Assembly (NCBI GenBank): GCA_025350105.1
Contig: JANXYJ010000099.1
Coordinates: forward strand, 1-37,749
Source: Terriglobia bacterium
GTDB lineage: Bacteria > Acidobacteriota > Terriglobia > Bryobacterales > Bryobacteraceae
Direction: 5' to 3'
DNA: 37,749 nucleotides
In this document: piece by piece, positions 31,535 through 37,749 of the stretch
Layout of the letters: the number at the start of each line of letters is the position of its first letter
Numbering within the stretch: the first letter of the stretch is position 1
The notes under the pieces: generated by a model
What the model saw: only the letters and a program-made list of their open reading frames with translations
The model's database searches: none
What the model was told of the DNA's origin: nothing
Translations under genes and position numbers: made by a program

Positions 31535-32436
31535 TGCGCTGGCTCCTCTGTCCGCAGGTGGCAGCCCAAACGTTCCCGCAATAATGATGGATGCATGCCA
31601 TCGATCAAACCCAGGCCGCCTTCCAGAATCATTTCTTCCACGGCAAAACGTTCCGCTGCGTTGGCGCGGATTCGATACGCGGCTGGCAACAGAATCAAAT
31701 TCGCCAGCGACAGCCCGTAGATGGTGGACACAAACGCGGTACCGATGCCGAAAGCCACCGCGGAAGTGTTGGAGAATTGGTGCAACACGTCAATCAAACC
31801 CACCACGGTGCCCAGCACGCCCACGGTGGGCGCGAAACTGCCAGCCACCTCCAGTACCTTGGCATCCGCTTCGGCTTGGCGTTCGTGCAAACGGATTTTG
31901 TTTTCGACGGTGGACTGAAAGTCGTTGCGGTCCTGCAGATCGATGGTCAGCACCAACACTTCGTGCAGAAACACGTCACTAGCGTGGTCGGACTTGATCG
32001 CCATCAGCCCATCCTTGCGGCGCAGCCTGGCGCAAGCCAGCATTTCTTCCAAAATGATTTCGCGGGCTGCCGCCGGTGGCCGTTGCAGCAGTTGCCGCGC
32101 GCTGAGGGCGGCGTGGATAAATGCCAGACGCGGCGTGGTGATCAGCGTTACTCCCAAGGTTCCACCCACCACGATGAACAGCGCGGCAGGTTGCAAAAAG
32201 TAGCTGAGCTTCACGCCGGTGAAGGCGATACCGATAACGGTAGCGCCCAGAGCGATGAGGATACCGGCCAGCATCCAGCGATCAATCAAGGCAAGTCTGG
32301 ATTTGGGACGCGCAGCGGGACTTCGCTCGGATGGAGATTGCCGGTCGGCAGTTTCTTTGACACTTTTTTCTCTGACGGTAATTTCTTTCGCGACGATTGG
32401 TTTAACAATTTTTTGTTTAACGACGGCAGGACCCAC
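31531..32436 (-). CDS. MotA/TolQ/ExbB-family proton channel protein
   Basis: The 301-residue protein has the MotA pattern: helices from about 52-70 and 80-98, a cytoplasmic domain with KIRLHERQAEADAKVLEVAGSFAPTVGVLGTVVGLIDVLHQF in pieces, and the final helix around 233-255. The conserved Pro in SFAPTVGVLG and the GTVVGLI motif are present. An N-terminal Lys/Glu-rich extension (KQKIVKPIVAKEITVREKSVKE) of about 45 residues is not part of the usual MotA. The start is a GTG with a weak GAG before it; a later TTG would remove the extension. It pairs with motB-like by ATGA overlap. Confidence 0.85.
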   Translation of the reverse strand: MGPAVVKQKIVKPIVAKEITVREKSVKETADRQSPSERSPAARPKSRLALIDRWMLAGILIALGATVIGIAFTGVKLSYFLQPAALFIVVGGTLGVTLITTPRLAFIHAALSARQLLQRPPAAAREIILEEMLACARLRRKDGLMAIKSDHASDVFLHEVLVLTIDLQDRNDFQSTVENKIRLHERQAEADAKVLEVAGSFAPTVGVLGTVVGLIDVLHQFSNTSAVAFGIGTAFVSTIYGLSLANLILLPAAYRIRANAAERFAVEEMILEGGLGLIDGMHPSLLRERLGCHLRTEEPAQ

Positions 32437-32565
32437 TCAAATTGGAGAGCACGCCCGACGCCAAATTCGCCGCTTCCGCGAATCAAGGGTTTAGCTCGTT
32501 TCGTGGCGGTCAGATCAACAAGACTGGAACGGACCGTGCCGGGACGGGAACGGAAATGGAATTGG

Positions 32566-34152
32566 CTATTTCAACAAATCAACAAACGTATGGTGGCGAA
32601 ACGCGGGCTTACTGCGTTTGGCGGCCAGCACGCCGTTGCGTGGGGCGCGGGCGGCTTGCTCGTGCTGCACCAGCATGGTAATGCCCATGCGGCCGATTTC
32701 GTAGGCGCGCCAATAAATGTTATCGCGCATCATGTCGTTGCGGAAGCTGAGCACTTCCCGGCGGGCAAAACGCTGCCAGCCATTTCCATGGCGCGGCGGA
32801 ACGGGCGAGCCTTCGTCGGCGCTGGAGCGGCGCGGGGTCACACACTCGTTCAGTTTTAGAACCGCAATGCGGCTGTCGGTCAGCATCAAATCGCCGGTGG
32901 CATTGTGGGTGTAGCCGGGCACCTGGGTGCGATCAAAGGAATCGAGCGTCTGGACGCATTGGGTATACACCAAATCGGTGAGGATCTTTTCACGCTCGGT
33001 ATCAATGTAACTATCGATTTTGTGCGTCAAGGTATGGCCCCGACGCATGAAAGCAAAATCGATATCGCGGGTGGCCGCGCCCACCCAGATTTCTTGCCCG
33101 TCAATTTCGCCGGGCTGCTTCCAGATGCGGATGTGATGGCGCTTGGAAGGGTCGTTGAAACCCTTTTGCCAAGTAATATCCGGCGGCGCGCCGTTCAGTA
33201 GCAGCTTGCTCATCGGGGCTTGGCGGTAGCCATTGCCATCGGCCACAGCGCGAATCTGCCGCACATGCGAAGCCATGGACTTGCGGTGCGCCCCCTCCCA
33301 GCCGGCGGCTTCAAACGCACGGCTGATGCGGCCGTGGGTTCCGATGAACATGAAATTGACCAGGTCGGAGGGGCGTTGGTGAACTGGTTCGACCGTGCGT
33401 TCGGGCAGTTGTTCAAGGACGGCCTGCAGATGTTCGCTCTCTGAATCAGTGGAAGTTGGCGGCTCGTCGAAATCGTTCGGCGCATTGCTTGCAACGGTTA
33501 CCACCGCGGACCCTTCTGCGGCTACATTGAGCAAATCAGGAAGCAAATCAGGGGTCGCTGCTGCTTCCACCGATGCGGGAACCAATAGCGGCCGGGTTAG
33601 CTGTAGTGACATCTCGACGCCGGCCGGATAGTAGAGTTCAGGCTCCGGGACTTGAACCAAAAGCATTTTCACGGCCCATAGCGCCAACGGTCCGGGCATT
33701 TCCCAACCAATGGCAGTCCGGATGTAGCCGCCCACACGATAGGCAAGGGTGGCGGTTTTGCGTTGGCCCCGGATGCTGCCATCGGCGGCAACGGCTTCAC
33801 GGGCCATGTCCACCGAGTGAACCGCGGCGGAAAGCGGCAACTGTACCAGCTTGCCCGCGGGATCGGTAAACGTGATGCGATTGAACGAAAGGCCTAACGC
33901 AGCAGTTTCGTGGACAACGCCAAAGCCCACGCGTTGCACGGATTTCAGAACCCCTTCCAGCTTTGCGCCGGCCGGCAGAACGGTGTCGCGATCGAGTTCC
34001 ACCGGGGCGATGAGGTCCGCCGTTATGCGGTCACCAACTCGCCCGGCATAAGATCCCACTGTCGTGGTGAGGCGAATTTGCAGGGGAGTGCTTTCGGGAA
34101 TCGGCCGGCTATGCAACAATTGCGCCACCAAAACCAGTGCGGACACGATCAT
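32566..34152 (-). CDS. LssY_C-domain protein with an N-terminal beta-rich region
   Basis: The 528-residue protein has a weak N-terminal hydrophobic segment (MIVSALVLVAQLLH). Residues 20-120 carry a beta-rich block (GRVGDRITADLIAPVELDRDTVLPAGAKLEGVL) seen in acidobacterial proteins, and the C-terminal half contains the LssY_C signature: DLVNFMFIGTHGRISRAFEAAGWEGAHRKSMASHV, then VGAATRDIDFAFMRRGHTLTHKIDSYIDTEREKI. LssY_C is found next to, or fused to, PAP2/DedA proteins; its function is unknown. It lies 129 bases upstream of motA-like on the same strand. Two 12 bp copies coding PDLL sit in the linker (about 210-217). Confidence 0.8.
   Translation of the reverse strand: MIVSALVLVAQLLHSRPIPESTPLQIRLTTTVGSYAGRVGDRITADLIAPVELDRDTVLPAGAKLEGVLKSVQRVGFGVVHETAALGLSFNRITFTDPAGKLVQLPLSAAVHSVDMAREAVAADGSIRGQRKTATLAYRVGGYIRTAIGWEMPGPLALWAVKMLLVQVPEPELYYPAGVEMSLQLTRPLLVPASVEAAATPDLLPDLLNVAAEGSAVVTVASNAPNDFDEPPTSTDSESEHLQAVLEQLPERTVEPVHQRPSDLVNFMFIGTHGRISRAFEAAGWEGAHRKSMASHVRQIRAVADGNGYRQAPMSKLLLNGAPPDITWQKGFNDPSKRHHIRIWKQPGEIDGQEIWVGAATRDIDFAFMRRGHTLTHKIDSYIDTEREKILTDLVYTQCVQTLDSFDRTQVPGYTHNATGDLMLTDSRIAVLKLNECVTPRRSSADEGSPVPPRHGNGWQRFARREVLSFRNDMMRDNIYWRAYEIGRMGITMLVQHEQAARAPRNGVLAAKRSKPAFRHHTFVDLLK
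33529..33552. repeat. 12 bp tandem duplication in the LssY_C gene
   Basis: GAGCAAATCAGG is followed by AAGCAAATCAGG; on the minus strand these code PDLL-PDLL within a low-complexity linker. Confidence 0.7.
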
Positions 34153-34494
34153 GGTGTCGTTTTGTCCATCATGCTTTTCTCTCTCCGAACCGCTTCTCGC
34201 TCTTCGAATTGCCCGGTCGCAGTTTCTGCCGCTACATCAATCGTCTTTTCGCGCAATGTCCAGTAGTTGGGCGGCCACAATTCCGCTCACGACATTCTTA
34301 ATATCATAGTGCAGGAACGCTGCTTCCTGCTTAAAACAAAGATTAAAACGGCTCCACTTACCATAACTGCATGACCTTGGACGAACGGGCTGCCGTCGAG
34401 TGGAATGCACCCGAGCATTTTGCATTCGATTTGCGCTGGATCAGGCAATGAAGTTCGCCGCAGTAACCGGCGCACTTGCTAAACTTGAATCTCC
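34153..34494. other. 342 bp interval between the LssY_C gene and prfB
   Basis: This divergent region should hold promoters for both genes. It contains a 26-codon frame (34371-34451) starting MTLDER, which echoes the first codons of prfB. No promoter, terminator or RNA gene was recognised. Confidence 0.4.
34371..34451 (+). other. 26-codon leader frame echoing the prfB start
   Basis: ATGACCTTGGACGAACGG at 34371 differs at only two positions from ATGACATTGGACGAACTGG at the prfB start (34495), and codes MTLDER against MTLDEL. The frame ends at TGA 34449-34451. It may be a remnant of a partial duplication or a short leader peptide. Confidence 0.3.
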
Positions 34495-35638
34495 ATGACA
34501 TTGGACGAACTGGAAAGAGAATACGTTTCGCTCCGCCAGCAGGCTGACGCTGTGCGGAGCTATCTTTGACTCGCCGCAAGGCAAGGCGCAGTTAGCCGCC
34601 ACTGAAGAGCAGATTAACGCGCCGGACTTCTGGTCCACTCCCGAAAAAAGCCAAAAGGTGATGCAGGACCGCAAGCGCCTGGACGAACAGATTGAGCAGG
34701 ATACTAAAATCGCGTCGCTGACCTCCGACCTGGACACGCTGTTTGAGCTGGGGCGAGAAGGCGAAAACGTCACGGCGGATCTGGAGCGCAGTCTGAAAAG
34801 CCTGGGGGCCTATCTGGAGAAGCTGGAGACAGCCATGTTGCTCTCCGGTGAAAACGACGGGGCCAGCGCGATCGTAACAATTCACCCCGGGGCGGGCGGC
34901 ACCGAAAGCCAGGATTGGGCGGAGATGCTGATGCGCATGTACCTGCGCTGGGCGGAGCGCAATCGCTTTGAAACCATCATCACCGACCGGTTGGAGGGCG
35001 AAGGGGCGGGCATCAAGTCGGTTACGTTTGAAGTAAACGGGGCCAACGCATATGGCCTTCTGCAAAGCGAAGTGGGCGTGCACCGGCTGGTGCGCATTTC
35101 GCCGTTCGACGCCAACGCGCGGCGGCACACGTCCTTTGCATCTGTGTTCGTTTATCCGCAGATTGACGATGAGATCGTCATCGATATTAAGATCGAAGAT
35201 GTTCGCGTGGATACGTTCCGCGCTTCGGGCGCGGGCGGGCAGCACGTGAACCGGACCGATTCGGCCATTCGCATGACGCACATTCCCACCAACATCGTGG
35301 TGCAGTGCCAGGCCGAGCGCAGCCAACACAAAAACCGCGCCAGCGCCATGAAACAATTGCGCGCCAAATTGTACGAGCACGAATTGGCCAAAAAGAAAGC
35401 CGAAGAACGCAAGCTGGAAGATACCAAACTGGGCATCAACTTCGGCAGCCAGATTCGCAGCTACGTGCTGGCGCCTTACCGGATGATTAAGGACCATCGC
35501 ACTAAACTGGCCGTGGGCGATGTGGACCGGGTTCTGGATGGCGATTTGGAATCGCTGATTCACGCGTATCTGGTATTGCTGAAAACCGGGAAAACGGCGG
35601 CGGCCAGCAGTGGGTCCGATAAAGATGATTTGGACTAG
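34495..35638 (+). CDS. prfB: Peptide chain release factor 2, with programmed +1 frameshift
   Basis: The gene starts at ATG 34495, runs 24 codons (MTLDELEREYVSLRQQADAVRSYL) to a TGA at 34567, then continues in the +1 frame as DSPQGKAQL. The whole product is about 380 residues. The anticodon-like SPF (ISPFD) and the GGQ motif (GAGGQHVN, about 247) identify it as RF2, which recognises UGA and UAA. An in-frame stop at 34486 rules out a longer start. The shift at CTT TGA C is the widely conserved autoregulation of RF2. No clear Shine-Dalgarno precedes the ATG. The downstream gene is sua5, 46 bases away. Confidence 0.93.
34552..34570 (+). promoter_or_regulatory. RF2 programmed frameshift site
   Basis: GTGCGGAGCTATCTTTGAC carries the slippery CTT TGA C, with TGA at 34567-34569, and a purine-rich CGGAG upstream acting as the internal Shine-Dalgarno-like stimulator. 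Low RF2 allows a +1 shift into the main frame; abundant RF2 terminates at TGA. Confidence 0.92.
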
Positions 35639-35684
35639 CGGAACAGGCTGAAGCCAGTGCCAGCTAACTCCGTGCCATCAAATT

Positions 35685-36632
35685 ATGAACCACCCGCTTT
35701 CCATTGCTGACGCCGCCGCCTTGCTGCAGCGGGGCGAGTTGGTGGCGTTTCCCACGGAAACCGTTTACGGTTTGGGCGCGAGCGCGTTGGACGCGAACGC
35801 GGTGGCCAAGATTTATGCATTAAAGGGGCGCCCGGCGACCAGCCCGCTGATTGTGCACGTGGCGTCCATCGACATGGCGAAGACGCTGGCGGCAGAATGG
35901 CCGTCCGCAGCAGACGCGCTGGCGCGGGCCTTTTGGCCGGGCCCGCTGACGCTGGTCGTACCCAAAAACGTCTTGCCGAAAAAAACATTCGTTCCTAATA
36001 TTGTTACCGCCGGTTTGGCGACGGTGGGCATTCGCGTTCCGAATCATCCTGTGGCATTGCAGTTGATTGACGCGGCGGGCTTGCCACTGGCCGCACCCAG
36101 CGCGAACCGGTTCATGCAGCTTTCACCGACGACCGCAGCGCACGTGCGCGCTGCGTTTGGGGATGAACTTCCTGTGCTGGACGGCGGAGCGTGCAGGGTG
36201 GGGATTGAGTCGACGGTGGTGCAAATTTTGGATGGGCAAGTCACGCTGCTGCGGCCGGGCGGCATTTCGCGGAAGCAAATTGAGGCGGCGCTGGGGCAGG
36301 TTGTGCGATCAATCGACGAAGTAGCAGCAGGCGCCTCTCACCCCGCGCCGGGCATGCACGCGCGGCACTATAGTCCGCGAACGCCGCTGGTGCTGGTGCA
36401 CTCTCCCGCGGATTTGCCGGCTGGATTGGGCGCATATATTTGGCACAGCCAGTTTTCGCTGCTGCCTGGTGCGCACATGCCGGGCGATCCGAGTGAATAT
36501 GCCGCACGGTTGTATGATGTCCTCCACGAATTGGATAACGAAGGCTGGGCCTGGATCGCGGTGGAGTTGCCGCCCGAGAGTCCGGAATGGGAAGCGGTGC
36601 GGGACCGGCTCAAACGAGCGGGTTCACTTTAA
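35685..36632 (+). CDS. L-threonylcarbamoyladenylate synthase (Sua5/TsaC)
   Basis: The 315-residue protein has the YrdC domain (about 8-190) with GELVAFPTETVYGLGASAL, KIYALKGRPATSPLIVH, and LAAPSANRFMQLSPT, plus the Sua5 C-terminal domain (about 205-312) starting at the linker HPAPGMHARHYSP. It makes threonylcarbamoyl-AMP for t6A37 modification of ANN-decoding tRNAs. The long Sua5 form is present rather than the short TsaC. No Shine-Dalgarno is clear before the ATG. It lies between prfB and an isolated MBL gene. Confidence 0.93.
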   Translation: MNHPLSIADAAALLQRGELVAFPTETVYGLGASALDANAVAKIYALKGRPATSPLIVHVASIDMAKTLAAEWPSAADALARAFWPGPLTLVVPKNVLPKKTFVPNIVTAGLATVGIRVPNHPVALQLIDAAGLPLAAPSANRFMQLSPTTAAHVRAAFGDELPVLDGGACRVGIESTVVQILDGQVTLLRPGGISRKQIEAALGQVVRSIDEVAAGASHPAPGMHARHYSPRTPLVLVHSPADLPAGLGAYIWHSQFSLLPGAHMPGDPSEYAARLYDVLHELDNEGWAWIAVELPPESPEWEAVRDRLKRAGSL

Positions 36633-36820
36633 CATCTCCCTTGAATTCATGAAACGCTGATTTGTTAGTCTAATACGGGGCGATGGAGCCGTGCCCTCCT
36701 GTACACAGACCGGATAGTGTCACGTGAGGATTGGTGACGGTTGATTCTGGGGTGGTCTACTCTCCAACAGGTATCGGTCCCACTTCACACTCGAACGCAA
36801 GTCACAATAGATAAATCCAA

Positions 36821-37579
36821 ATGAAGACCGGCCCCGCACTGATTCAGGAAATCGACCAGACGCTCACCGCCACGCCGACGCTGTGGTGGCTGGGGCATGC
36901 GGGTTTCGTAATCCGCTTCGCGCACATCACGTTTTATGTGGATGCGTGCCTGTCGCGCGAAGGTGCGCTGCTCAGCAGCGCGGATGTCACCCATGCCGAC
37001 ATGTTTCTGGCCACGCACGCGCACGCGGGCCACTTGGACGCGCCGTCTTTGGTGACGATGCTGCAAGGATCAAAGCGTGCCAAAGTAATTCTGCCGAAAA
37101 GCGCCGCCGATGGGGCCAACGCGCAGGGTATTCCGTTTCCGCGCATGACCACCACCGACGCCGATTTGCGTGTGGAATTTTTCAAAGACAATTTGTACGG
37201 GCGGGTGTATTCGGTGCCCTCGGCGCATCCGGAACTGGACCGCACGCCCATCGGCGGCTATCCGTATTTGGGTTATTTGATCCGCTTCGGGCGCTGGACC
37301 ATTTATCACCCGGGCGATTGCGTCTACTACGAAGGTCTGGCGGACCGGCTTAGGCCCTATACGGTGAGTGTGGCACTGTTGCCGATTGGCGGCAAGAATT
37401 TTTCCATTAATGACGCCGCGCAGTTGACGGCCGATATTGGCGCGAAGTGGATTGTGCCCATGCACTATGAGGGTACACAGATGGAAAATGATTTCCTTTC
37501 GCACATGTTGGGACACAGGCCGTATCAGAAGTTCAAAGTGCTGCAGCGCGGGGAGAAGTGGACCGTGCCGGAGGAGTAA
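36821..37579 (+). CDS. UlaG-like MBL-fold protein with an altered metal motif
   Basis: The 252-residue protein matches COG2220/UlaG: LWWLGHAGFVIRF, FYVDAC, THAHAGHLDAPSLV, SVPSAHPELD, GYLIRFGRWTIYHPGDCVYYEGLADRL, and VPMHYEG near the end. In the canonical HxHxDH motif the Asp is replaced by Gly (HAHAGH, 66-71), which would remove a ligand or proton donor of the second metal, while other ligands (SAHPE, HPGDC, MHYEG) are kept. UlaG is a Mn-dependent L-ascorbate-6-phosphate lactonase; that activity is not expected here. The protein is cytoplasmic by appearance. A 188 bp interval without a recognised gene precedes it. Confidence 0.8.
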   Translation: MKTGPALIQEIDQTLTATPTLWWLGHAGFVIRFAHITFYVDACLSREGALLSSADVTHADMFLATHAHAGHLDAPSLVTMLQGSKRAKVILPKSAADGANAQGIPFPRMTTTDADLRVEFFKDNLYGRVYSVPSAHPELDRTPIGGYPYLGYLIRFGRWTIYHPGDCVYYEGLADRLRPYTVSVALLPIGGKNFSINDAAQLTADIGAKWIVPMHYEGTQMENDFLSHMLGHRPYQKFKVLQRGEKWTVPEE

Positions 37580-37689
37580 CGCCGGTGTGTGATCACTAAT
37601 CTGCCCACGTCCCGGGCTTTCTTTCTAGTGACACGCGATATATACTTATCCTATTCGGACTGGATCTTAACGGAGAAAGGGTTTTGTTC

Positions 37690-37749
37690 ATGACGACAAA
37701 GTGCGCGATCATCGCAGTCGGGACGTTCGTTCTTTTCACTGCACATGCT
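37690..37749 (+). CDS. Start of a secreted protein, cut by the window end
   Basis: ATG 37690 is preceded by GGAGAAAGG at suitable spacing. The 20 visible residues, MTTKCAIIAVGTFVLFTAHA, form a signal peptide. The family cannot be recognised. Confidence 0.6.
   Translation, partial: MTTKCAIIAVGTFVLFTAHA

Noticed and set aside
30917-32436. Zorya defence system (ZorA/ZorB)
   Set aside because: The MotA-like protein lacks the long cytoplasmic tail of ZorA and there is no ZorC, ZorD or ZorE neighbour.
31591-32859. Long plus-strand open frame (422 codons) opposite the MotA-like gene
   Set aside because: It is antisense to a gene with clear MotA motifs and ATGA coupling; the product is His/Gln-rich with no recognisable domain, as expected for a shadow frame in GC-rich DNA.

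Overview
The window reads as a chromosomal segment of a GC-rich bacterium, most likely an Acidobacteriota member of the Bryobacterales/Solibacter type. This is inferred from gene content: a secreted protein with a C-terminal domain often seen in acidobacterial hypothetical proteins, a TssM with a GDRGTAKT P-loop, a cytochrome c-fused quinoprotein dehydrogenase, a DUF1684 protein, and an LssY_C protein beside a MotAB-like pair. No rRNA, tRNA, CRISPR array or intact insertion sequence was seen.

Layout. 1-5.5 kb: the end of a SIMPL-domain protein, a complete higBA toxin-antitoxin pair, a periplasmic B3-like metallo-beta-lactamase-fold enzyme divergent from a CapA-family protein, a one-heme lipoprotein cytochrome and a YpfJ-type zinc peptidase. 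5.5-14.3 kb: a decayed vapC, then a five-gene type VI secretion block, tssK-tssL-tssM followed by two PpkA-like Ser/Thr kinases. The second kinase carries an extracytoplasmic FGE-like domain without the catalytic cysteines. 14.4-17.6 kb (minus strand): a YbjQ-family protein, a secreted acidobacterial protein, and the ctaB-sco-DUF420 cluster for cytochrome oxidase assembly and heme O synthesis. 17.6-22.5 kb: an IS110 transposase relic, a lipoprotein beta-propeller, DUF3467, an S9A oligopeptidase and a DUF1684 protein. 22.6-26.7 kb: a three-gene operon of a MidA-like SAM methyltransferase, a core MetE and a MetF fused to a MetV-like cysteine domain. 26.8-30.9 kb: an exported-protein operon (CHRD protein, PQQ dehydrogenase with cytochrome c, SRPBCC protein, MBL hydrolase). 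30.9-34.2 kb (minus strand): a MotA/MotB-like stator pair and an LssY_C-domain protein. 34.5-37.7 kb: prfB with its programmed frameshift, Sua5/TsaC, a UlaG-like MBL protein with an altered metal motif, and the start of a secreted protein.

Three units look functionally coherent. The T6SS block joins envelope-complex and baseplate genes to kinase control. The methyl operon links one-carbon folate reduction to methionine synthesis, plus a methyltransferase whose target is unknown. The PQQ operon is a periplasmic oxidation module.

The best candidates for something undescribed are the MidA-like/core-MetE/MetF::MetV operon, the tandem kinases with a cysteine-less FGE sensor, a nested inverted repeat that covers the ribosome binding site of the zinc peptidase, and a recurring pattern of 12-18 bp tandem duplications placed mainly at gene ends and in leaders.
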